Shown piece after piece: positions 8,529-18,870 of a stretch of 22,678 nt of DNA. Source of the DNA: an uncultured Clostridia bacterium (GTDB lineage: Bacteria; Bacillota; Clostridia; Peptostreptococcales; Anaerovoracaceae); NCBI GenBank assembly GCA_938009115.1, contig CALLHZ010000074.1:1-22678 (forward strand). Reading direction: 5' to 3'. Below the pieces are notes generated by a model. That model had not been told where the DNA came from. It did no database searches and was given only the letters and a program-made list of their open reading frames with translations. The position numbers and the translations under genes are program-made. How positions within the stretch are numbered: position 1 is the stretch's first letter; every line of letters starts with the position of its first letter.

Positions 8529-9680
8529 ATGTCCCCAATGCTGCAATTTGAAACGCCCTTGGACGCTCCGGCAAAGATCAAAGTCGTCGGGATCGGCGGC
8601 GCAGGCTGCAATGCAGTCAACCGGATGATCGACGCGAATCTTCAAGGGATCAATTTTATTGCGGTCAATACCGACCGGCAAGCCTTGAACAGCTCAAAAG
8701 CCGAAACGAAGGTCCAGATCGGCGAGAAACTGACCAGAGGCCTTGGGGCCGGCGGAAATCCGGAGATCGGCCAGCGCTCCGCGGAAGAGAGCCTGGAGAT
8801 CCTGGAGAAATTCCTGAAGGACAGTGACATGGTCTTCATTACGGCAGGCATGGGAGGCGGCACCGGCACCGGCGCGGCACCCATCATCGCCAAGGCCGCC
8901 AAAATGGCCGGGGCCCTTACAGTGGGCGTCGTGACGCGGCCTTTTACGTTTGAAGGTAAAAAGCGAAAAGAACACGCGGAGCTGGGCATCCGCTTTCTGA
9001 AAAATTATGTGGATTCTCTGGTCGTCGTTCCCAATGACAGACTGCTGCAGATCGCAGAGAAAAATACCAGCATGCTGCAGGCCTTTTCCATGGCTGACGA
9101 AGTGCTCAAGCAGGGTGTGGACGGCATCGCCAGCCTGATCGGCGAGGCCGGCATCATCAATCTGGACTTTGCCGACGTCAAGACGGTCATGAGCGACCGG
9201 GGCATCGCCCATATGGGCGTGGGCCGGGCCAGCGGCGAGGGCAGGGTGGAGGCGGCGATCCGTACCGCGGTGGACAGCCCGCTGCTGGAGACCTCCATCA
9301 GCGGCGCCAGGGCCGTGCTGCTCAACGTGATGGGCGGTTACGATCTGGGGATGCTGGAGGTCAACGAGGCGGCGGATTACATCGCCCGGGAAGCCGACGA
9401 GGACGCTATCATCATCTTCGGCGCTTCCATCAAGGAGGAGATGTCCGAAGAGATCTCCGTCACGGTCATCGCCACCGGCTTCGAAGACGTGATCGGCAAG
9501 CGGCCGGTCCGAAAAGACGGCGAAGCCGAAGATCCCGCGGAGAGCGAGCCGGAGGAAACCGAACCGGAAGAGACGCCGGAGCGGCCCGGCTACGGGCTGC
9601 GTCTGGGCGGCGACGAAACCTACAATCCCAATAACGATTTCCCGATCCCATCTTTCCTGAACAAGGAAATTAAGTTTTAA
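8529..9680 (+). CDS. ftsZ: cell division GTPase FtsZ
   Basis: FtsZ is the bacterial tubulin homolog that polymerises into the cytokinetic ring and recruits the divisome. The 383-residue protein has IKVVGIGGAGCNAVNRM near the N-terminus, the tubulin signature GGGTGTG at residues 109-115, the NxDFADVKTVM synergy-loop motif for GTP hydrolysis (NLDFADVKTV), an acidic and proline-rich linker (EPEETEPEETPERP), and a conserved C-terminal peptide DFPIPSFLNK at about 370-379, the usual docking site for membrane tethers such as FtsA or SepF. The promoter-like leader upstream and the intrinsic terminator downstream suggest that ftsZ can be transcribed on its own. No ftsA precedes it, so its membrane tether must be encoded elsewhere. 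Confidence 0.99.
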   Translation: MSPMLQFETPLDAPAKIKVVGIGGAGCNAVNRMIDANLQGINFIAVNTDRQALNSSKAETKVQIGEKLTRGLGAGGNPEIGQRSAEESLEILEKFLKDSDMVFITAGMGGGTGTGAAPIIAKAAKMAGALTVGVVTRPFTFEGKKRKEHAELGIRFLKNYVDSLVVVPNDRLLQIAEKNTSMLQAFSMADEVLKQGVDGIASLIGEAGIINLDFADVKTVMSDRGIAHMGVGRASGEGRVEAAIRTAVDSPLLETSISGARAVLLNVMGGYDLGMLEVNEAADYIAREADEDAIIIFGASIKEEMSEEISVTVIATGFEDVIGKRPVRKDGEAEDPAESEPEETEPEETPERPGYGLRLGGDETYNPNNDFPIPSFLNKEIKF

Positions 9681-9694
9681 CAGTGGACAGAACC

Positions 9695-9722
9695 GAAGCC
9701 GGTGGGACACCGGCTTCTTTTT
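9695..9722 (+). terminator. intrinsic terminator after ftsZ
   Basis: A perfect ten-base stem GAAGCCGGTG / CACCGGCTTC (9695-9704 and 9708-9717) with a three-base loop is followed by TTTTT at 9718-9722. It begins 15 bases after the ftsZ stop codon. It also argues against extending the next gene upstream to GTG 9683. Confidence 0.92.
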
Positions 9723-9742
9723 CTATCAGACCGGAAGGCGCG

Positions 9743-10570
9743 ATGCTGATCACTTCCCCGGACAATCGAAGAGTGCGACAGGCCGTATCCCTGGGCGCAA
9801 GAAAACAGCGGGACGCTTCGGGTTTATACCTGGTGGAGGGTCCTAATCCGGTGCGGGAAGCCCTGGAGCAGGATGTAGTCCTGCAGGCGCTGTTTTTTCT
9901 GGAGGAAGATGCGGTATCCCAAAGCAGAGCCGATGAGCTGGTTCCTCTGCGCAGGCTGGCGGCGGATCGAAAACGGCCGCCGGAGATCTTTTCTCTGAGC
10001 CGGGCGCTTTTCCAGAAGATCACCCAGACCCAGACGCCTCAGGGCGTTCTGGCGATCGCTGAGAAGGCTGTGTATTCCGAGGAGACTTTTTTTGCGCCCA
10101 GGGGCGGAAACGTCCTCGTTTTGGATCGGATCCAGGACCCCGGGAATCTAGGCACGCTGCTGCGGACCGCCGAGGCGGCAGGCTTTTCAGGAGCCATGCT
10201 CCTGAAAGGCTGCGGCGACGTTTACGGGCCCAAAGCGGTACGCGCCGCAGCGGGAACCCTGTTCCGCCTGCCGCTCCTGTTCCCCGAAACGCCCCAGGAA
10301 GCCTTGGATCTGCTGCGAAAGCACGGGAAAAAGATCTATGCGGCGGTGGCCGGAGGCCATGTCCCTTATTACGATTGTCCCTTGACCGAAGACGCAGCCA
10401 TCGTGATCGGCAACGAAGGCAACGGCGTCTCCCTGGAACTTCAGCAGGCAGCGGACTGCATGCTCAGCATTCCCATGGCCGGGCGATCCGAGTCACTTAA
10501 CGCCGCCCTTGCAGGCGGGATCATCATGTACGAGGCGTACCGCCAGCAGCTGGCAAGTGCGCACAAATAA
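9743..10570 (+). CDS. TrmH/SpoU-family rRNA 2'-O-ribose methyltransferase (YsgA/RlmP-like)
   Basis: This SPOUT-class enzyme uses S-adenosylmethionine to methylate a ribose 2'-OH in RNA. The 275-residue protein has an N-terminal substrate-binding domain (about 1-105) and a SpoU catalytic domain. Motif 1 is DPGNLGTLLRTAEA, with Asn135 and Arg141; motif 2 is VIGNEGNGVS at about 221-230; motif 3 is LSIPMAGRSESLNAALA at about 241-257. These are the knot residues of the family. A gene of this family directly precedes pheS in Bacillus subtilis (ysgA, reported as RlmP, acting on the 23S rRNA A-loop), so the same role is likely here by synteny; RlmB or TrmH-like alternatives cannot be excluded. I start at ATG 9743 with GGAAGG four bases closer than ideal, because the longer in-frame form would cover the ftsZ terminator. 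pheS starts 20 bases downstream. Confidence 0.9.
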   Translation: MLITSPDNRRVRQAVSLGARKQRDASGLYLVEGPNPVREALEQDVVLQALFFLEEDAVSQSRADELVPLRRLAADRKRPPEIFSLSRALFQKITQTQTPQGVLAIAEKAVYSEETFFAPRGGNVLVLDRIQDPGNLGTLLRTAEAAGFSGAMLLKGCGDVYGPKAVRAAAGTLFRLPLLFPETPQEALDLLRKHGKKIYAAVAGGHVPYYDCPLTEDAAIVIGNEGNGVSLELQQAADCMLSIPMAGRSESLNAALAGGIIMYEAYRQQLASAHK

Positions 10571-10590
10571 CAACGGAGGCAAAACGAAAC

Positions 10591-11613
10591 ATGATCGAAA
10601 AACTCAAACAAATGATGGAAGAAGCCAAACAGAAGATGGAACAGGCCGCTTCCCTGGCCGACGCGGAGGAGCTTCGGGTCAGATTTCTGGGCAAAAAAGG
10701 CGAGCTCACCGAGATCCTGCGGTCCATGGGCAGCCTGGCGCCCGAAGAACGGAAAACCATGGGACAGGCCGCCAACACGGTCCGCAGCCAGCTGGAGCAG
10801 ATGCTGAACGAAGCCATGGACCACTTCCGGCAGATGGAAAAGCAGGCCGAGCTTGCTTCGGAGACCATCGACGTCACGGAGCCCGGCCAGGGGATCCCCA
10901 CCGGCGCCAGGCACCTGCTGACCATCACCACAGAGGAAATCATCAGAGTGTTTTCCGGTATGGGCTTTTCGGTATCCGAGGGGCCGGAGGTGGAAACAGT
11001 CTTTAATAATTTTGACGCGCTGAACGCGCCCAAGAACCATCCTTCCAGAGATATGACCGATACCTTCTACATCTCGGACAGCGTGCTCCTGCGGACCCAA
11101 ACCTCTCCGGTGCAGGTGCGGACGCTGCTTTCCCAAAAGCCGCCCATCAAGGTGATCGCGCCGGGACGCTGCTTCCGCTGCGATACCCCCGACGCCACCC
11201 ATTCGCCCATGTTCCAGCAGGTGGAAGGGCTGGCCGTGGACGAGGGCATTGCCATGAGCGATCTGAAGGGCGTGCTGGACCGCTTTGCCAAGAGCCTGTT
11301 CGGCTCCTCCTCTAAAACACGGTTCCGGCCCCATTACTTCCCCTTTACCGAGCCTTCAGCGGAGATGGATGTATCCTGTTTCAAATGCGGCGGCAAGGGC
11401 TGCCGGGTCTGCAAGGGCAGCGGCTGGATCGAAATCCTGGGCTGCGGCATGGTCCACCCCAATGTGCTGAAGGTGGGCGGCGTAGATACGGAGCGCTACA
11501 CCGGCTTCGCTTTCGGCATGGGGATCGATCGCATCGCTATGCTCAAGTATGAAGTGGATGATATCCGTCTGATGTATGAGAACGACATCCGTTTCATCAG
11601 GCAGTTCAAATAG
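10591..11613 (+). CDS. pheS: phenylalanine--tRNA ligase alpha subunit
   Basis: PheS is the catalytic subunit of the (alpha-beta)2 class II synthetase that charges tRNA-Phe. The 340-residue protein has an N-terminal coiled-coil arm (about 1-85) that contacts tRNA and the catalytic core after it. Motif 2 is GRCFRCDTPDATHSPMF at residues 192-208 and motif 3 is FGMGIDRIAM at 308-317. A CX2CX4CX2C cluster (Cys263, 266, 271, 274) precedes GWIEILGCGMVHPNVL, as in many bacterial PheS proteins. GGAGG lies 11 bases before the ATG. No T-box leader is present between the preceding gene and this start, unlike the Bacillus arrangement. The stop codon TAG is part of the pheT ribosome binding site. Confidence 0.98.
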   Translation: MIEKLKQMMEEAKQKMEQAASLADAEELRVRFLGKKGELTEILRSMGSLAPEERKTMGQAANTVRSQLEQMLNEAMDHFRQMEKQAELASETIDVTEPGQGIPTGARHLLTITTEEIIRVFSGMGFSVSEGPEVETVFNNFDALNAPKNHPSRDMTDTFYISDSVLLRTQTSPVQVRTLLSQKPPIKVIAPGRCFRCDTPDATHSPMFQQVEGLAVDEGIAMSDLKGVLDRFAKSLFGSSSKTRFRPHYFPFTEPSAEMDVSCFKCGGKGCRVCKGSGWIEILGCGMVHPNVLKVGGVDTERYTGFAFGMGIDRIAMLKYEVDDIRLMYENDIRFIRQFK

Positions 11614-11624
11614 GAGGCGAAAAA

Positions 11625-14057
<2,433 letters not shown>

Positions 14058-14111
14058 GCGCCCCTCTGATCCGTTATCGTCAACCGGCATTGGAACGCAA
14101 GGGAGAAGACC

Positions 14112-14741
14112 ATGAGTGGAATCAGTGAAAAGAATACTGTAGCGGTAAGGATCTTCGGTCAGGAATATTCGATCTCAGGCGAAATGCCAAGAGAGCACAT
14201 CATCCGGATCGCCGATCATGTGGACACCAAAATGAACGAGGTGGCGGCGCTGCTGCCCGCCGGCCCCATGTCTGCCGTGGCGGTGTTGACCGCCGTGAAC
14301 GTGGTGGACGAATATTTCCGCCAGGAGGACGCCATGCTGCAGCTGCGCCAGCAGAATCAGCAGCTGGAAAAGGACGCTCAGCACTATGTCCACCTTTGGG
14401 ATGAGGTCAAGAAGAGCTTCGCCCAGTACAAGGAGGACATGGCCAGCAGCATCGAACAGAAGGAAGAAGCCCAGCGGGAGTATCAGGAAAAAGAAAAAGA
14501 GATCGACTCCCTGCGGGAAGAACTTGCGGAACTGAAGCGGGGCAATGAGATCCTGCGCAACCGGGCGGAGCAGCTGGCCAGGGATGTGGACCATCAGGAT
14601 CATTCCCAGGAAGAGAACATCGCCATGATCCGGGAGCTGGAGACCAAGTGCCGGGATATCGAGAGCAGTTTCTTCGACATTCAGATGGAAAACATCCACC
14701 TGAAGAACGAATTGGAGAATTTACGAAAGAGTGGACAATAA
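14112..14741 (+). CDS. zapA: cell division protein ZapA, long coiled-coil form
   Basis: ZapA binds and bundles FtsZ filaments in the cytoplasm. The N-terminal part (about residues 8-75: VAVRIFGQEYSISGE, then IIRIADHVDTKMNEVA and AVLTAVNVVDEYF) matches the ZapA fold. After it comes an unusually long, charged heptad-rich region from about 75 to 205 with many Glu, Gln, Lys and Leu, certainly coiled coil. The total of 209 residues is far more than the roughly 85-residue Bacillus protein; longer ZapA forms are known in Clostridia. Position between pheT and mutS2 is the same as in Bacillus. AAGGGAG precedes the ATG at about seven bases. The end overlaps mutS2 by 11 bases. Confidence 0.85.
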   Translation: MSGISEKNTVAVRIFGQEYSISGEMPREHIIRIADHVDTKMNEVAALLPAGPMSAVAVLTAVNVVDEYFRQEDAMLQLRQQNQQLEKDAQHYVHLWDEVKKSFAQYKEDMASSIEQKEEAQREYQEKEKEIDSLREELAELKRGNEILRNRAEQLARDVDHQDHSQEENIAMIRELETKCRDIESSFFDIQMENIHLKNELENLRKSGQ

Positions 14742-17142
14742 AAAACCGGGAGACAACGGAATCAACCCTAAAGCCCTGCGGGTCCTGGAGTATGACAAGA
14801 TCATCGCCATGCTCCGGGGCGAAGCCTGCTCTGTTCTGACCCGAAGCGTCATCGACAGTCTGGCTCCGGTCCGCGACCGGGCCCGGATCCGGGAGGAACT
14901 GGCGGATACCGATGAAGCCGTGACGGTGATCCTGCGCAAAGGAACGCCGCCCTTTGGTAATTTCTACGACATCGGCGGCTTCGTTCATCTGGCGGCCAAG
15001 GAAGGGGCCCTGACGCCCAAGCAATTGCTGGAGGTGGCCTATAATCTCACGTCGGCGCGAAAGACCGCCGTGTTTTTGAGCGCGGATCTGCCGGAGCTTC
15101 CCCGGATCCGGGGGCTGGTGTCGGCCATATCCGTGCTGCGGGAGCTGGAGGAAGAGATCCAGCGGTGCATCCTGTCCGAGGACGAGATCGCCGACAGCGC
15201 CAGCCCCGAGTTGAAGCGCATCCGGCGGGCCATATTGCGCCAGAACGAAGCGATTCGCTCCAAGATCCAGCAGATCGTGGGCTCCGCGGAAAACCGCGCC
15301 CTCCTGCAGGACGCCCTGGTGACCATGCGGCAGGGCCGTTACGTGATCCCCGTCAAGGCGGAGCATAAGAACCGGCTGCCGGGCATCGTCCACGACCAGT
15401 CCTCTTCGGGGGCCACGCTGTTTGTGGAGCCCCAGACTATCGTGAACATGAACAACGAGCTGCGGGAGCTGGAGCTGGAGGAGAAGAAGGAGATCTTTCG
15501 CATCCTGCAGGAGCTGTCCTCCCGGGTGGGGCAAAACGAGCTCCAGATCAAGGGGAACCAGGAGATCCTGACCCGTCTGGACTTTATGTTTTCCAAGGGC
15601 CGCCTGGCCTGCAGCATGAAAGGGAGCTGCCCGGAGATCAGCATGGAAGGGGTGCTGCGGATCCGCCGGGGCAGGCATCCGCTCATCGACAAAAAAACCG
15701 TGGTGCCCGTGGATGTGAGCATCGGAGAGACCTATGACACCCTGGTGATCACCGGTCCCAATACCGGCGGCAAGACTGTGACCCTCAAGACTGTGGGACT
15801 TTTGTGCCTCATGGCCCAGTCCGGTCTTTTCGTGCCCGCCGGGGACGGTACGGTGCTGCCGGTCTTTGAGAATATTTTTGCCGATATCGGTGACGAGCAG
15901 AGCATCGAGCAGAGCCTGTCCACCTTCAGTTCTCACATGAACAACATCGTGGACATCGTTGCCGGCGCGGGGGCCAACACCCTGGTGCTCCTGGACGAGC
16001 TGGGAGCCGGTACGGATCCCACCGAGGGAGCTGCTCTGGCCATGGCCATTCTGGATCATTTGTACGGCAGAGGCGCCGTGACCCTGGCCACGACTCATTA
16101 TACAGAGCTGAAGAAGTATGCCCTGGCCACCGCCGGGGTGCAGAACGCTTCCATGGAGTTCGATGTGGAGACGCTGTCGCCCACCTTTCGGCTCACCATC
16201 GGCGTGCCGGGAAAATCCAACGCCTTTGAGATCTCCGAGAAGCTGGGACTGCCGGAACACATCATCGCCTATGCCAGGACGCTGTTGGAGCGGGGAGACA
16301 TCCAGTTTGAGGACGTGCTTTCCTCCATCGAAAAGGAAAAGAAGCAGGCCGAGGCGGAACGGGAAGAGGCCATCCTGCTGAAGCTTTCTCTCAAGGACCA
16401 GAAGACCCGGATGGACAAGCTGGAGGCCCGGCTTACGGAAGAAAAGGAAAACCTTGTGCGGGAGGCCCGGGCGGAAGCGCGGGAGATCCTGCTGGAGGCC
16501 CGGGAAGCGGCAGACGAGGCCCGCCGGGAAATCGACCGTATTCGGGACGCCGCCGGGCAGAGCCGGGATCCGGCGCTGCAGCGCAGCCTGGAGGAGCAGC
16601 GCCGCCTCCTGCGGGAAAAGGAAAAGTCCCTCCGGGAGGAGCGCAGATCCGTGGTGAATCCCGCGCCGCCGGAAAAGGAAGAGATCCGGATCGGCGGGCG
16701 TGTAAACGTGCTGTCCGTGGATCAAAAGGGCAGCGTGCTGACCCTGCCCGACGACAAGGGCAATTTCATGGTCCAGGTGGGGCTGCTGAAGCTCTCCCTG
16801 AATCTGGCGGACGTGACATTGGTCCAGGAGAACGTTACCGGTCGGGAGCGGGAGGCCGTCAAGTATTCCCGCATGTATCACCAGAAAGCCATGGAGATCG
16901 CCACGTCGGTCAATGTGGTGGGGAAAAATCTGGACGAGGCGGAAATGGAAGTGGACAAGTATCTGGACGACGCCTTCCTGGCCGGCCTCGGCCAGGTGAG
17001 CATCATTCACGGCCGCGGGGCAGGCATCCTGCGGGACGGCCTTTCCGGCATGCTCAAACGCCACCGTCACGTGGACACGTTTCGAAGAGGCACTTATCAG
17101 GAGGGTGGCGAAGGCGTCACCATCGTCACCTTGAAAAAATAG
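14731..17142 (+). CDS. mutS2: MutS2: ATPase of DNA recombination suppression / ribosome collision rescue, with Smr domain
   Basis: MutS2 is a MutS paralog without the mismatch-recognition domain. Family members suppress homologous recombination in some bacteria and split collided ribosomes in Bacillus. The 803-residue protein has the core/lever region (about 1-320), an ABC-type ATPase with Walker A GPNTGGKT at 342-349 and Walker B LVLLDELGAGTD at 418-429, THYTELKKYA after it, a charged coiled coil at about 515-640, a KOW-like segment, and a C-terminal Smr domain at about 725-803 with IIHGRGAG at 758-765. The Smr DLRG motif reads NVVG (728-731). The GTG start at 14731 overlaps zapA by 11 bases; the family N-terminus (ALRVLEYDKI) starts about 12 residues later, so no upstream start is needed. 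Confidence 0.96.
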   Translation: MDNKKPGDNGINPKALRVLEYDKIIAMLRGEACSVLTRSVIDSLAPVRDRARIREELADTDEAVTVILRKGTPPFGNFYDIGGFVHLAAKEGALTPKQLLEVAYNLTSARKTAVFLSADLPELPRIRGLVSAISVLRELEEEIQRCILSEDEIADSASPELKRIRRAILRQNEAIRSKIQQIVGSAENRALLQDALVTMRQGRYVIPVKAEHKNRLPGIVHDQSSSGATLFVEPQTIVNMNNELRELELEEKKEIFRILQELSSRVGQNELQIKGNQEILTRLDFMFSKGRLACSMKGSCPEISMEGVLRIRRGRHPLIDKKTVVPVDVSIGETYDTLVITGPNTGGKTVTLKTVGLLCLMAQSGLFVPAGDGTVLPVFENIFADIGDEQSIEQSLSTFSSHMNNIVDIVAGAGANTLVLLDELGAGTDPTEGAALAMAILDHLYGRGAVTLATTHYTELKKYALATAGVQNASMEFDVETLSPTFRLTIGVPGKSNAFEISEKLGLPEHIIAYARTLLERGDIQFEDVLSSIEKEKKQAEAEREEAILLKLSLKDQKTRMDKLEARLTEEKENLVREARAEAREILLEAREAADEARREIDRIRDAAGQSRDPALQRSLEEQRRLLREKEKSLREERRSVVNPAPPEKEEIRIGGRVNVLSVDQKGSVLTLPDDKGNFMVQVGLLKLSLNLADVTLVQENVTGREREAVKYSRMYHQKAMEIATSVNVVGKNLDEAEMEVDKYLDDAFLAGLGQVSIIHGRGAGILRDGLSGMLKRHRHVDTFRRGTYQEGGEGVTIVTLKK

Positions 17143-17160
17143 ACACCATCAGGAGGAGCT

Positions 17161-18870
17161 ATGCTTAGCATCAAAAAAGAAATCGCCGGGATCCTGCAGC
17201 GGGAGCTGCCGGACATGAGCGTGGAAGAGATCGAGGCTTCCATTGAAATCCCATCGGACAGCAGTCTGGGAGACTATGCGTTTCCCTGCTTCCGGTTGGC
17301 CAAGACCCTGCGGAGGCCGCCTCACGTGATCGCCGGCGAGCTGGCCGGCGCCATCGGAAACAACGAGCTTTTTGCCAGGACCGAGGCTGTGAACGCCTAC
17401 GTGAACATGTTCATCGACGGCAAGTGGCTGGCACGCATCACGCTGAACGACGTGTGCGCCGGCGGCGACGACTTCGGGCGCAGCGATATCGGCGGCGGAC
17501 GTCCCGTGATCGTGGAGTTCAGCTCCCCCAACATCGCCAAGCCCTTCCACATCGGGCATATCCGCACTACAGTCATCGGGAATTCCATTCACAAGATCTT
17601 CGATTTTCTGGGTTACCGGACCATCCGGATCAATCATCTGGGAGACTACGGCACCCAGTTCGGCAAAATGATCGTGGCCTACCGCCGCTGGGGAAACCGG
17701 GCGGACGTGGAGGCCGCTCCCATCAGCACCCTGCTGTCCTATTACGTGAAATTCCACGAGGAAGTGGAAAAGGATCCCGGCCTGGATGACGAAGCCCGTG
17801 AGATCTTCTCGAAGCTGGAGCGGCAGGAGCCGGAGGAAACGGCGCTGTGGCAGTGGTTCCGGGACGAAAGCCTCAAGGAATTCGCCCGTGTCTACAAAAT
17901 GCTGGACATCGAGTTCGATTCCTTCGCAGGCGAGAGCTTCTATTCGGATAAAATGGGAGCCGTTCTGGAGGAAATGGAAGCCAAGGGCATCCTGAAGGAC
18001 TCCCAGGGCGCCAAGATCGTGGATCTGGAGCCCTACGGCATGCCGCCGGCCCTGATCACCAAGCGGGACGGTTCCTCCCTGTACATCACAAGAGACATCG
18101 CCGCGGCGATCTACCGGAAAAAGACTTATGATTTCTACAAAAATATCTACGTGGTGGGCGCCCAGCAGAACCTGCATTTCCAGCAGTGGTTCAAGATCCT
18201 GGAGCTGATGGGCTACGAGTGGCACGATCAGTGCGTCCACATCAACTTCGGCACCGTCAGCCTGGCCGAGGGGACCCTGTCCACCCGGAAGGGCCGTGTG
18301 GTCTTTCTGGAAGACGTGCTCAACAAGGCTGTGGAGCAGACCCGCCAGGTGATCCTGGAGAAGAACGTGAACACCGACAGCATCGAGGAGACCGCCAAAA
18401 TGGTGGGCATCGGCGCCGTGATCTTCCAGGAGCTCTCCAACGGACGGATCAAGGATTACACCTTCTCCTGGGAAAAGACCCTGAACTTCGACGGCGAGAC
18501 CGGCCCCTATGTGCAATATACTCATGCACGGGCTGCATCCGTGCTTCGCAACGGCGGCTTCTCCGTGCCCAAGGAAACGGGCGCAGTGGACCTGTCCTAT
18601 CTGACCGGCGACAGCGCTTTTGCGCTGCTCAAGACCATTTACCGTTTCCCGGAGGCCGTTCTGGACGCCGGCGAAAAGTATGAGCCCTCGATCATTACAC
18701 GGCATATCGTGGATGTGGCCCAGGCCTTCAACAAGTTCTATCACGACGAGCACATCCTGACGGAAGACGCCGGCGAAAAAGAGGCCAAGCTCCTCCTGAC
18801 CTACGCGGCCAAGCAGACCATCAAAAACGGTCTCAGGCTCCTTGGGATCCAGTCCCCGGAGAAAATGTAA
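17161..18870 (+). CDS. argS: arginine--tRNA ligase
   Basis: ArgRS is a class I synthetase that charges tRNA-Arg in the cytoplasm. The 569-residue protein has the N-terminal Arg-S additive domain (about 1-95), the class I HIGH motif as HIGH at residues 130-133 within SSPNIAKPFHIGHIRTTVIG, GDYGTQFGK, and the LSTRKG loop at 373-378 that stands in for KMSKS in this enzyme. The C-terminal DALR anticodon-binding domain starts near TGPYVQYTHARAASVL and ends in the usual RLLGIQSPEKM. AGGAGG lies four bases from the ATG. The gap to mutS2 is 18 bases, and the stop codon shares its last base with the start of the next gene (TAATG). No T-box leader is present. Confidence 0.98.
   Translation: MLSIKKEIAGILQRELPDMSVEEIEASIEIPSDSSLGDYAFPCFRLAKTLRRPPHVIAGELAGAIGNNELFARTEAVNAYVNMFIDGKWLARITLNDVCAGGDDFGRSDIGGGRPVIVEFSSPNIAKPFHIGHIRTTVIGNSIHKIFDFLGYRTIRINHLGDYGTQFGKMIVAYRRWGNRADVEAAPISTLLSYYVKFHEEVEKDPGLDDEAREIFSKLERQEPEETALWQWFRDESLKEFARVYKMLDIEFDSFAGESFYSDKMGAVLEEMEAKGILKDSQGAKIVDLEPYGMPPALITKRDGSSLYITRDIAAAIYRKKTYDFYKNIYVVGAQQNLHFQQWFKILELMGYEWHDQCVHINFGTVSLAEGTLSTRKGRVVFLEDVLNKAVEQTRQVILEKNVNTDSIEETAKMVGIGAVIFQELSNGRIKDYTFSWEKTLNFDGETGPYVQYTHARAASVLRNGGFSVPKETGAVDLSYLTGDSAFALLKTIYRFPEAVLDAGEKYEPSIITRHIVDVAQAFNKFYHDEHILTEDAGEKEAKLLLTYAAKQTIKNGLRLLGIQSPEKM

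Noticed and set aside
9683..9742. Upstream extension of the rRNA methylase gene to GTG 9683
   Set aside because: The extension would encode the ftsZ terminator hairpin; the family N-terminus starts at ATG 9743.
14058..14111. Terminator or promoter in the pheT-zapA gap
   Set aside because: No hairpin with T-tract and no convincing -35/-10 pair is visible in these 54 bases.
14407..17070. Antisense open frame of about 887 codons over mutS2 and the end of zapA
   Set aside because: It is a mirror of mutS2 codon usage with a His/Gln/Leu-rich translation typical of such shadows; no domain is seen.
17149..18753. Antisense open frame of about 534 codons over argS
   Set aside because: Same cause: the codon-aligned complement of a gene without TTA, CTA or TCA codons.
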